Assembly: GCA_019510435.1 (NCBI GenBank)
Contig: JAEKKJ010000019.1
Span: 1-64,000, forward strand
Length of the DNA stretch: 64,000 bases
From: Caulobacterales bacterium
GTDB lineage: Bacteria > Pseudomonadota > Alphaproteobacteria > Caulobacterales > Caulobacteraceae
Direction: 5' to 3'
Shown here: positions 9,288-17,915 of the stretch, one piece after another
Numbering within the stretch: the first letter of the stretch is position 1
Layout of the letters: every line of letters starts with the position of its first letter
Notes under the pieces: model-generated
Seen by the model: only the letters and a program-made list of their open reading frames with translations
Database searches by the model: none
What the model was told of the DNA's origin: nothing
Program-made: the position numbers and the translations under genes

Positions 9288-9896
9288 CTAGAACGCCGGC
9301 TTTGCGCCGTTCTCGCCGACCGAGACGTTACCGGCCATCAGCTGGCCGTCGGCGCCCTTCTGCACGACCATGAACACCGGCACGCCCGGCTTCACCAGGG
9401 TGCGCGCGCCGCCGGTGATCTGCACGATCGGCACCTTGGCCGGCACGGTGATGGTGCGCGTGCCGTAGGTGTAGCTGACCTCCAGCTGGCGGCTGCCCTT
9501 CTTGCCGGCCACCACCTTGCCGACGGTGCCGTTGGTCATCATTGACCCGGGCTTCAGGTCCCAGCCGTAGTGGCCCTCGCCCATCTTCACGCCCGGCGGA
9601 AAGACGTGGACTTCCAGCGACTTGCCGGTGCCGTCCTTCTGCGGCATCTCGGCCGTGCCGATGAAGCTGCCGGCCTGGATGGCGTCGGGCTCGACGGGCT
9701 TCAGCACCGCCACGCCCCAGGTGGGCGCCAGGCCCACCTTCTGCAGGCCCTTGTCGCCCTTTACGGTGATCGACGTCTCGTCCAGGGCCGTAACCACCCC
9801 CCGCACCACCATCGGTCCGGCCGCCGGCGGCTGGGCCTGGGCCGCGCCCGCAGCCAGGCTCACGACCGCGACCGCGGCCATCGTCATCTTCAGCAT
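9288..9896 (-). CDS. exported protein of unknown function
   Basis: A 202-residue secreted protein with signal peptide MLKMTMAAVAVVSLAAGAAQA (cleavage after AQA, about residue 21). The mature part looks all-beta: GVVTALDETSITVKGDKG resembles the small-barrel repeats of DUF5666-like proteins, followed by TVGKVVAGKKGSRQLEVSY and ITVPAKVPIVQITGG. The start is ATG at 9896, with GGAGGAG 6 bp upstream on the minus strand. A gene for a DUF486 protein lies directly upstream in the same direction and the two may be co-transcribed. I cannot assign a function. Confidence 0.75.
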   Translation of the reverse strand: MLKMTMAAVAVVSLAAGAAQAQPPAAGPMVVRGVVTALDETSITVKGDKGLQKVGLAPTWGVAVLKPVEPDAIQAGSFIGTAEMPQKDGTGKSLEVHVFPPGVKMGEGHYGWDLKPGSMMTNGTVGKVVAGKKGSRQLEVSYTYGTRTITVPAKVPIVQITGGARTLVKPGVPVFMVVQKGADGQLMAGNVSVGENGAKPAF

Positions 9897-9922
9897 TGTT
9901 ATCTCCTCCCCGCCGCCATCCA

Positions 9923-10276
9923 TTACAGCGGCCCCTTGAAGACGAACCACGCCCCCGCGGCGATCAGCGCAAAGCCGATGCCGTGGTTGATGGTCAGTCT
10001 CTCTCCCAGATAGGTCACGGCGAAGCCGGCGAACACCACCAGGGTGATGACTTCCTGCATCGCCTTCAGTTCGGCCGGGTCGTAGACCTGCCGCCCGATG
10101 CGGTTGGCCGGCACCGCCAGCCAGTATTCGAAGAAGGCGATGCCCCAGCTGGCGATCACGATGATCCACAGCGGCCGGTCGTGGATCTTCAGGTGGCCGT
10201 ACCAGGCGAAGGTCATGAAGACGTTCGAGCAGATCAGCATCAGCACCGGCGCGATGGCCGGCCAGGACAGGGTCAT
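9923..10276 (-). CDS. DUF486 / DMT-family small membrane protein
   Basis: A 117-residue protein with four hydrophobic helices (PVLMLICSNVFMTFAWYGHL, WIIVIASWGIAFFEYWLAV, VITLVVFAGFAVTYLG, GIGFALIAAGAWFVF). The sequence is typical of the DUF486 family, which is related to small drug/metabolite transporters; FFEYWLAVPANRIG is a conserved stretch of that family. The length is normal. Substrate unknown. It is divergent from the potF-like gene with about 67 bp between. Confidence 0.85.
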   Translation of the reverse strand: MTLSWPAIAPVLMLICSNVFMTFAWYGHLKIHDRPLWIIVIASWGIAFFEYWLAVPANRIGRQVYDPAELKAMQEVITLVVFAGFAVTYLGERLTINHGIGFALIAAGAWFVFKGPL

Positions 10277-10343
10277 GGGTATTTCACGCTTAACGGGGGT
10301 TCGGGCCGCTCTATAACCTGCGCCGGTGAGCGGGGGAGTCGTC

Positions 10344-11458
10344 GTGCGCAACTGGTGTCGAGCCCTGGCCGCGGCCGCGCTTCTGGCGCTGGCGGCGTGC
10401 AGCCCGTCCGGAAGCGGTCACGCCGGCAAGGCGGGCGGCGGCGGCACGCTGCGCATCTACAACTGGTCGGACTACATCGACCCGGCCCTGCTGGCCCAGT
10501 TCACCCGCGAGACCGGGATCAAGGTGGTCTACGACACCTTCGATTCCAACGAGGTGCTCGAGACCAAGATGCTGCAGGGGCAGACCGGCTACGACCTGGT
10601 CGTCCCGTCCAACCACAACCTGCCGCGCTACATCCAGGCCGGGGCGATCCAGCCGCTGGACAAGGCTAAGCTGCCTGGCCTCGCCAGCCTCGCCCCAGAC
10701 GTCATGGCCCACATGGCGGCGTTCGATCCGGGCGCGAAGTACGCCGTGCCCTACATGCAAGGCACCATCGGCATCGGCTACAACATCGAGGCGCTGCAGA
10801 AGCGCCTGCCGGGCCAGAAGGTCGACAGCTGGGCCGTGGTGTTCGATCCGGCGAACCTCGCCAAGCTCAAGGACTGCGGGGTCTACTTCCTGGACGCGGC
10901 GGAGGACATGTACGCCGTGGCCCTGAACGCCCTGGGCAAGGACCCCAACTCCAAGGCGCCCGGCGACTATGACGCCGCCACGGCCCTGCTCCTCAAGGCG
11001 CGGCCCTATGTGAAGAAGTTCCACTCCTCGGAGTACATCAACGCCCTCGCCGGCGGAGATATCTGCGTCGCCATCGGCTACTCGGGCGACGTGCTCCAGG
11101 CCAAGGCCCGGGCCGCCGAGGCGAAGAACGGCGTCCACATCGGCTATGTGATCCCGAAGGAGGGCAGCCAGGTCTGGTACGACCTCTTCACCATCCCGGC
11201 GGACGCGCCGAACCCGGCCGCGGCGCACAGGTTCATCGCCTTCATGCTTCGCCCGCCGGTGATCGCCCAGGCCTCGAACCACATCCGCTACGCCAACGCC
11301 AACGCCGCCGCGACGCCGCTGGTCGACCCGGCGATCCGCGACGACCCGGGCGCCTATCCGCCGCCGGAGGTCGCCCGGCGCCTCTTCGTCACCACCACCA
11401 AGGACCAGGCGCTGCTGCGCGATGTGAACCGGCGGTGGACGACCGTGCTGACCGGGCA

Positions 11459-11462
<4 letters not shown>
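10344..11462 (+). CDS. potF: polyamine ABC transporter substrate-binding lipoprotein (PotF type)
   Basis: A periplasmic binding protein of the PotD/PotF family that captures putrescine or spermidine for import. It has a lipobox (LLALAACSP), so it is a lipoprotein rather than freely periplasmic. The mature start TLRIYNWSDYIDP and GIKVVYDTFDSNEVLETKM are close to the PotF consensus. I prefer GTG at 10344 (GGGGGAG five bases upstream) to the in-frame GTG at 10326, because it shortens the tail before the signal sequence. It is the first gene of a potFGHI-type operon and overlaps the ATPase gene by 4 bp. Confidence 0.92.
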
Positions 11463-12465
<1,003 letters not shown>

Positions 12466-12469
<4 letters not shown>

Positions 12470-13350
12470 GACGCCCCCGCACAGGCCTGGCCGCGATCCT
12501 GCCGCTGCTCTGGCTGGCGGTGTTCTTCGCCTTCCCGTTCCTGCTGGTCGCCAAGCTTTCGCTCTCCGACACCGCCCTGGCGATCCCGCCCTATGCGCCG
12601 CGCCTGGACTGGAGCCGCGGCTGGGCCGGCATCGCGGCCTTCCTGCGGGCGCTGGACCTCGAGACCTATGCCCGCCTGGGCCACGACCGGCTCTATCTGG
12701 AGGCCTACCTCTCCAGTCTGCGCTTGGCCGGCCTGGGCACGGCCCTGTTGCTCGCGATCGGCTATCCGATCGCCTACGGGATCAGCCGCTGTGCGCCGCG
12801 GGCGCGCCGGGCCCTGGTGATGGCGGTGATCCTGCCGTTCTGGACCAGCTTCCTGATCCGCATCTACGCCTGGATCGCCATCCTGAAGCCGGCGGGCGTG
12901 CTGAACGCGGCGCTGAGCGGGCTGCACCTGCCGACGGTCGACATCCTGGACACCGAGGCGGCGGTCGTCCTCGGCCTGGTCTACGCCTACCTGCCGTTCA
13001 TGGTGCTGCCGCTCTACGCCGTGCTCGAGCGCCAGGACGCGCGCCTCCTGGAGGCGGCGGAGGACCTGGGCGCCACCCCGCTCGCCGCCTTCTGGCGCGT
13101 CACCTTTCCGCTCTCCCTGCCCGGGGCGGCGGCCGGCGCCCTGCTCTGCTTCATCCCCATGGCCGGCGAGTTCGTGATCCCCGACCTCCTGGGCGGCTCG
13201 CGCACCCTGATGTTGGGCCGGGTGATCTGGACCGAGTTCTTCGCCAACCGCGACTGGCCGGCGGCCTCGGCGGTGGCGATCGCGCTGCTGGCCACCCTGG
13301 CCGTGCCGATCCTGCTGTTCGAGCACGAACAGGCGAAGGTGGCGCGATGA
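12466..13350 (+). CDS. potH: polyamine ABC transporter permease, first subunit
   Basis: A 294-residue inner-membrane permease of the PotB/PotH type with about six helices. The first is PLLWLAVFFAFPFLLVAKLSL. The cytoplasmic EAA loop that docks on the ATPase is seen as EAAEDLGATPLAAFWRVTFPLSLPG near residues 200-225. The conserved FIPMAGEFVIPDLLGG follows. The start ATG at 12466 overlaps the ATPase stop. Unlike the upstream gene pairs it is not overlapped by its partner permease: a 172-bp gap with a palindromic repeat follows. Confidence 0.93.
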
Positions 13351-13411
13351 GGGGGCGCGCCGAAGGGGGACTGGTGAGCCGCAGGTCCGCGCGCCAGCGC
13401 TTGCAAGATTC

Positions 13412-13488
13412 AACCGCGGAAAACGCGGAAGGACGCGGAAGACGGGGGCAGGCTCGGCTTTCTGCGTCTTTCCGCGTTTTCCGCGGTT
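13412..13488. repeat. AACCGCGG palindromic repeat, copy 1 (inside the pot operon)
   Basis: A 77-bp imperfect palindrome. The left arm AACCGCGGAAAACGCGGAAG is mirrored at the right end by CTTTCCGCGTTTTCCGCGGTT. The outer 19 bp pair perfectly, and the arms are built from repeated GCGGAA units. A second copy lies at 29828-29920. It fills the gap between two permease genes that are normally abutting, so it was probably inserted there. Confidence 0.8.
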
Positions 13489-13522
13489 CAGATGACTGCG
13501 GCTGCGGCGCCCGGAGTCCGGC

Positions 13523-14332
13523 ATGAGGCGCGGCCCGTCCGCCTTCAACCTGGCCGCTATCGGCCTGGGCCTGGCCTTCCTCTATGCGCCGATGGCGATC
13601 CTGGCGGCCTATTCGTTCAACGCCAGCCGGCTGGTCAGCGTCTGGGGCGGCGTCTCCCTGGGCTGGTATGCGGCGATCTTCCAGGACGACCAGCTGCTGG
13701 ACGCCCTCTTCGTGACCCTGCGGGTGGGTCTGCTTTCCGCCACCCTGGCCACGGCTCTGGGCGTCCTCGCCGCCGTCACCCTGGTGCGCCGGGCGGGATC
13801 GGCGGGCCGGACCGTGCTGGCCGGCGGGATCTACGCCACCCTGGTGATGCCCGAGGTGATCCTGGGCCTTTCGCTGCTGCTGCTGTTCGTGGCGGCCGGC
13901 CTGCCGCGCGGCTTCTGGACCGTGGTCCTGGGGCACGCGACCCTGACGCTGGCCTATGCCACCGTGGTAATCCAGGCGCGGCTGCAGGCCTTCGACCGGC
14001 GGCTGGAGGAGGCGGCGCAGGATCTGGGCTGCCCGCCGTGGCAGGCGTTCCTGCTGGTCACCCTGCCCGGCATCGCGCCGGCGGTGGCGGCCGCCTGGAT
14101 GCTGGCTTTCACCCTGTCGCTGGACGACCTGGTGATCGCCAGCTTCACGTCGGGCCCCGGCGCCACCACCCTGCCCATGCGGCTCTACAGCCAGGTGCGG
14201 CTGGGCGTGGACCCGAAGATCAATGCGGTCTCGACCCTGCTGATCGCCGCTGTGGCGATCGGGGTCGTGGCGGCGGACTGGATCCAGAGAAGGGGAATGA
14301 GGTCAGGGGCGGCTCAGCGACAGGCTAAGTGA
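13523..14332 (+). CDS. potI: polyamine ABC transporter permease, second subunit
   Basis: A 269-residue permease of the PotC/PotI type, partner of the upstream permease in the importer channel. Hydrophobic helices include LAAIGLGLAFLYAPMAILAAYSF and the EAA loop EEAAQDLGCPPWQAFLLVTLPGI (about residues 176-198). The family signature SLDDLVIASFTSGPGATTLP follows. The start is ATG at 13523. It is separated from the first permease by a palindromic repeat and may be expressed at a lower level for that reason. The C-terminal tail after the last helix is short and basic. Confidence 0.93.
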   Translation: MRRGPSAFNLAAIGLGLAFLYAPMAILAAYSFNASRLVSVWGGVSLGWYAAIFQDDQLLDALFVTLRVGLLSATLATALGVLAAVTLVRRAGSAGRTVLAGGIYATLVMPEVILGLSLLLLFVAAGLPRGFWTVVLGHATLTLAYATVVIQARLQAFDRRLEEAAQDLGCPPWQAFLLVTLPGIAPAVAAAWMLAFTLSLDDLVIASFTSGPGATTLPMRLYSQVRLGVDPKINAVSTLLIAAVAIGVVAADWIQRRGMRSGAAQRQAK

Positions 14333-14481
14333 CCCATCCGCCGGCGCTGCGCCGCCCTTGACTGACGTCGATCCCGACGCCCCGGCCGGCCCCGCCCCCG
14401 CAGGTCCGACCCTCCGGAAGAGCTGGCGTCCCGTCGCGGCACGCCCTCCCGACTTGTGGGCCAGGCGCTGCAAGATGCGGG

Positions 14482-15885
14482 CTAGAGGGACGGGACCTTT
14501 TCGAACCACGGGCGGGCGAGTTCCAGCTGCCCCGCCAGGCGGAACAGCGTGGCCTCCTCGCCCATGCGGCCCACGAACTGCAGGCCGATCGGCAGGCCCG
14601 ACCGCGACCAGGCCAGGGGCACGGTCATCGCCGGCTGGCCGGTGTTGTTGAAGGCCTGGGTGTTCGGCATGAAATGGAACAGTCGCTCGGCGATCTGATC
14701 GCGGTCCTCCAGGATCCAACCGATCGGGATCGGCGGCTCGCCCAGGGTCGAGGTCAGCAGCACGTCGATGTCGGCGAACAGCGCCGCCACCGCCCGCCCG
14801 AACGCGTGCAGGGTCTGGACCGCCCGCACATAGCCCGCCGCGCCCACCTGCTGGCCCCGGCGGTAGGTGACCCAGGTGCCGGGCTCGATCTCGTCCTCGC
14901 CGATCGGCCGCCCGCGCCGTTCGGCCTCGGCGTCGAGGGTAGCGGCGACGCTGGCGGCGATGGCCAGGCCCGCGGCGGCCTGCATGGCGGCGAAGTCGCC
15001 GGGGACCGTCACCTCGCGCACGTCATGGCCCAGGCCCTCGCACAGGCGGGCGACGTCGTGGACCGCCGCGGCGCACTCCGGATCCAGGGCCGCAGCCTGC
15101 AGCGCCCGGTCGGTGAAGCCGATCCGCAGGCGGCCGGGTTCGCGCTGGGCCTCCACCGCGAATGAGGCCTCGGGCGGCGCCAGGAAATAGGGGTCGCCCG
15201 GCTGCGGCTGGCAGGCGATGTCCAGCAGCACCGCGCTGTCGCGCACCGAGCGGGTGACGGCGTGCTGCACCGAGGCGCCGGCCCAGCCCTCGCCCAGCGG
15301 CGCGAACGACACCCGCCCCCGCGACGGTTTCATGCCGAAGAGCCCGCAGCACGCCGCCGGCGTGCGGATCGAGCCGCCGCCGTCGCTGGCGTGCGCCGCG
15401 GGCACGATCCCCGCCGCGACCGCCGCCGCCGCGCCGCCCGACGAGCCGCCCGGCGTGCGGCCGAGGTCCCAGGGATTGCGGCACACCCCCAGCAGCACCG
15501 ACTCGGTGAACGGCCAGAGCCCGAACTCCGGCGTATTGGTCTTGCCGAAGATGTTGAGGCCGGCGCCCAGATAGGCGCGGGTCAGGGCGCTGTCGGCTGC
15601 GGCGCGCGAGTCCTTGAACACCCGCGACCCGGAGCTCGTCGGCGTCCCGGCCAGGGCTGCGCCCAGGTCCTTCAGGAGGAACGGCACGCCGGCAAGAGGC
15701 CCCGCCTGGGGCGCCGCTCCCTGGGTCCGGTCGGTCAGGTCCAGCGTCACGGCGTTGATCTGCGGATTGACCTCGCCCATCCGCGCCACGGCCACGTCCA
15801 GCAGCTCGCCGGCGCTCACCTCGCCCCGCGCCACCAGCTGCGCCAAGCCGACGGCGTCGTGCGCGCGATAGTCCTGGAAGTTCAT
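14482..15885 (-). CDS. amidase-signature family hydrolase
   Basis: A 467-residue amidase. The Ser-cisSer-Lys triad is visible: Lys in VPFLLKDLGAA (near residue 72), cis-Ser in PGGSSGGAAAAV and nucleophile Ser in DGGGSIRTPAACCG. The family hydrolyses amides or esters of many kinds; the active-site surroundings do not let me name a substrate. The sequence lacks GatA features such as a neighbouring gatB/gatC. The start is ATG at 15885, followed on the opposite strand by tRNA-Thr 69 bp away. It stands alone on the minus strand. Confidence 0.88.
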   Translation of the reverse strand: MNFQDYRAHDAVGLAQLVARGEVSAGELLDVAVARMGEVNPQINAVTLDLTDRTQGAAPQAGPLAGVPFLLKDLGAALAGTPTSSGSRVFKDSRAAADSALTRAYLGAGLNIFGKTNTPEFGLWPFTESVLLGVCRNPWDLGRTPGGSSGGAAAAVAAGIVPAAHASDGGGSIRTPAACCGLFGMKPSRGRVSFAPLGEGWAGASVQHAVTRSVRDSAVLLDIACQPQPGDPYFLAPPEASFAVEAQREPGRLRIGFTDRALQAAALDPECAAAVHDVARLCEGLGHDVREVTVPGDFAAMQAAAGLAIAASVAATLDAEAERRGRPIGEDEIEPGTWVTYRRGQQVGAAGYVRAVQTLHAFGRAVAALFADIDVLLTSTLGEPPIPIGWILEDRDQIAERLFHFMPNTQAFNNTGQPAMTVPLAWSRSGLPIGLQFVGRMGEEATLFRLAGQLELARPWFEKVPSL

Positions 15886-15954
15886 GGGCGTTCCCCCGGC
15901 GCATCCTCTTGGCGCCGTGGCGACTTCACCGCATAAGCGGCTCACCGTTCAAGG

Positions 15955-16030
15955 GCCGGATTAGCTCAGCTGGTAGAGCAGCGGTTTTGTAAACCGAAGG
16001 TCGCGGGTTCGAGTCCTGCATCCGGCACCA
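15955..16030 (+). tRNA. tRNA-Thr(TGT)
   Basis: A complete 76-nt tRNA: GCCGGAT acceptor pairing with ATCCGGC, D-arm GCTCAGCTGGTAGAGC, anticodon loop TTTGTAA with TGT, T-arm GCGGGTTCGAGTCCTGC and encoded ACCA. No integrase or duplicated 3' end suggests use as an attachment site. Confidence 0.97.
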
Positions 16031-16068
16031 GATCGCCGTACTGGCCCAGTGGGTGGGCCAGGCGGTCC

Positions 16069-16251
16069 TCAGGTCCAGCGCAGGGCGCGGCGAACGTCCT
16101 CCATGTCGCGGCGCCGGTCGGCGTCGGCGATGCTGCGGATCTCGTCGGCGCAGCGGGCCTCGGCGGCGGGGCCGAAACGGTCGCGCAGGGCGCGGGCGCG
16201 CGCCTCGGCCCGCTCGGCCGCTTCCAGTTCTCTCAGCCAGAAGTCTTGCAT
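16069..16251 (-). CDS. small charged hypothetical protein
   Basis: A 60-residue protein (MQDFWLRELEAAERAEARAR... DMEDVRRALRWT) rich in Arg, Glu and Ala. It is predicted to be one long amphipathic helix or a coiled coil. The start is ATG at 16251; an upstream in-frame extension runs into less plausible sequence. It lies convergent to tRNA-Thr. No family is recognised, and chance coding cannot be excluded, but the Glu/Arg periodicity and GC-rich third positions support a real gene. Confidence 0.5.
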   Translation of the reverse strand: MQDFWLRELEAAERAEARARALRDRFGPAAEARCADEIRSIADADRRRDMEDVRRALRWT

Positions 16252-16364
16252 GGGCTCCCTCAAAGGTTGAAGTCGCACCGCCATAATAACCCAACCGGCG
16301 TGGCGAGCGGCCAACAATCGGCTTCAAAGGCGCGTGAAGCGAAGGAATGATGTAGGCGGAGGCA

Positions 16365-16817
16365 ATGCGGATCTTCATCGACGCCGACGCCTGTCCCGTG
16401 AAGGACGAGACCTACAAGGTCGCCGCACGATACGGGCTGAAGGTGTTCGTGGTCTCCAACAGCTTCATCCAGATCCCGGCCTCCCCGCTCATCGAGCGTC
16501 GGATCGTCGACGCAGGCCCGGACGTGGCGGACGATTGGATCGCCGCCGAAACCGCGCCGGGCGACATCGTGGTAACCAATGACATCCCCCTGGCCGACCG
16601 GGTGCTGAAGGCGGGCGGCGCGGCCATCGCGCCCAACGGACGGCCGTTTACCGCCGATTCGATCGGCTCGGCCCTGGCGCAGCGCTCGATCATGGAGCAC
16701 ATCCGTTCCACCGGCGAGATCACCGGCGGGCCACGTCCGTTCGCGGCCGGCGACCGCTCGCGTTTCCTGCAGGCCCTGGACGAGGCGGTGAACCGCGAGC
16801 GCCGTCGCCGGCGCTAG
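16365..16817 (+). CDS. UPF0178 (YaiI/YqxD, DUF188) family protein
   Basis: A 150-residue cytoplasmic protein with the family start MRIFIDADACPVK and the motif IVVTNDIPLADRVLKAGG. The acidic pattern (DADACP, D in TNDIPLAD) resembles PIN/NYN-type metal-dependent nuclease folds, so a nuclease role has been suggested for the family. The biochemical function remains undetermined as far as I know. Length is normal. ATG at 16365 is preceded by GGCGGAGGC. Confidence 0.9.
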   Translation: MRIFIDADACPVKDETYKVAARYGLKVFVVSNSFIQIPASPLIERRIVDAGPDVADDWIAAETAPGDIVVTNDIPLADRVLKAGGAAIAPNGRPFTADSIGSALAQRSIMEHIRSTGEITGGPRPFAAGDRSRFLQALDEAVNRERRRRR

Positions 16818-16952
16818 GTGCGCGCGTAGCCCAATGCACGGGCGCCCCACCCGCTGCGGGAGCTGTGCGCGTCGATCCCGGTCAAGCGCGCTTGCATCGG
16901 CGGGCGGCGACGCTAGCTTGCGCGGCGTTTTCGAACACTGGAGAGCCGAAGC

Positions 16953-17465
16953 ATGCGTCTGGGACCGATCGTCGCCGCCACCGTCCTCGCCACCCTCGCG
17001 GCGGCCTGCAACAAGTCCTCGACCGCCAGCGCGCCACCGCCCGCCGCAAACGAAGCCGCCGCGCCCGAGGTCCCCGCGCCGATCATGACCCCGGACGACG
17101 CCAAGAAGGCGCTGGCCGGCCTGCCCGCGCCCTACAACACCGCCGACCTCGACAACGGCGAGGCCAAGTTTGCGCTCTGCAAGTCCTGCCACACCCTGGG
17201 TCAGGGCGGCGCCAACATGACCGGGCCCAACCTCTACGGGATCGTCGGGTCGAAGGCGGGCGAAGGCCGCAACGACTTCAAGTTCTCCGACGCTCTGAAG
17301 GCGGCGAACATCACCTGGACCCCCGACAAGCTGGACGCCTGGATCACCAAGCCGGCGGCGCTCGTGCCCGGGACCAAGATGACCTTCGCCGGTCTGAACG
17401 ACCCCAAGGACCGCACCGACGTCATCGCCTACCTGATGGTGCAGACGGGCTACAAGCCGAAGTAG
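16953..17465 (+). CDS. class I c-type cytochrome, lipoprotein
   Basis: A 170-residue membrane-anchored cytochrome c. The signal peptide ends in a lipobox (LATLAAAC, Cys19). An Ala/Pro-rich linker to about residue 45 follows. The haem site CKSCH is at residues 76-80 and the axial Met is in PGTKMTF (Met143). The arrangement fits the monohaem cytochrome c552/cy class that shuttles electrons between the bc1 complex and oxidases while tethered to the membrane. Specific partners are not encoded nearby. ATG at 16953 has GGAGAG upstream. The gene is followed by a gene-free repeat-rich tract. Confidence 0.9.
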   Translation: MRLGPIVAATVLATLAAACNKSSTASAPPPAANEAAAPEVPAPIMTPDDAKKALAGLPAPYNTADLDNGEAKFALCKSCHTLGQGGANMTGPNLYGIVGSKAGEGRNDFKFSDALKAANITWTPDKLDAWITKPAALVPGTKMTFAGLNDPKDRTDVIAYLMVQTGYKPK

Positions 17466-17645
17466 GGCTTCGCCCGACGCGCGCAATATTTTGTTGCCGG
17501 ACAACCTTGACGCGCAGGTCGGGGCGGACCATTCTCATGTGGTCGACGAGAAGCATCTGTCGAGTTGACACCCTATCCGAAGGGCAGCGCCCCCCGCTGC
17601 CGGCCGGGCCCAGGGATCTGACACCCCCCCTTTTTCCGGATCCCT

Positions 17646-17779
17646 GGCGCCGGTCCTCTCGGACCGGCGCCAAGTCTTTTGCTTGAGGGCTCGCCGGTCC
17701 TCTTGGACCGGCGCCAATACTCTTGCTTGAGGGCTCGCCGGTCCTTTTGGACCGGCGCCAAGACTTTTGGCTTGGGCTC
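17646..17779. repeat. three tandem 44-bp hairpin units
   Basis: Units start at 17649, 17693 and 17737 (44, 44 and 43 bp). Each begins GCCGGTCC, a 4-nt loop (CTCT, TCTT, TTTT), then GGACCGGC, an 8-bp perfect stem. Each continues with GCCAA, a T-rich stretch and CTTG...GGGCTC. The first unit has an 11-bp stem because GGC precedes it. Loop bases vary while stems do not, which is what selection on folding would leave. Confidence 0.85.
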
Positions 17780-17817
17780 GTCAAGACCGAGAGCTGTGGC
17801 TGCGGCCAGTCCGTTTT

Positions 17818-17896
17818 GACCGCCAAGACGCCAAGAGCGCCAAGCAGGCTCCAGGCTGCGCCAGATCACCTTGGCGCTCTTGGCGTCTTGGCGGTC
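17818..17896. repeat. perfect 27-bp inverted repeat with 25-nt loop
   Basis: The left arm (17818-17844) consists of repeated CGCCAAG units (CGCCAAGACGCCAAGAGCG in its centre). The right arm (17870-17896) is its exact reverse complement. The design, arms made of three short repeated units, matches the AACCGCGG palindromes at 13412 and 29828 although the sequence differs. It ends 20 bp before the stop of the RND pump gene. Confidence 0.85.
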
Positions 17897-17915
17897 CTCT
17901 TTTGTATACGGCCAG

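Larger units (their letters stand above)
17466..17915. other. 450-bp gene-free tract with stacked hairpin repeats
   Basis: No convincing coding frame is found on either strand between the cytochrome c stop and the end of the convergent RND pump gene. The tract holds three tandem hairpin units (17646-17779) and then a 79-bp perfect palindrome (17818-17896). Its first 130 bp contain nothing I recognise beyond a C/T-rich run (ACCCCCCCTTTTTCCGG). Confidence 0.75.

Noticed and set aside
15955..16030. tRNA-Thr as an integration site
   Set aside because: No integrase gene, no repeated tRNA 3' end, and no change in composition downstream.
17646..17896. CRISPR array
   Set aside because: The repeats are contiguous hairpin units without unique spacers, and no cas genes are present.
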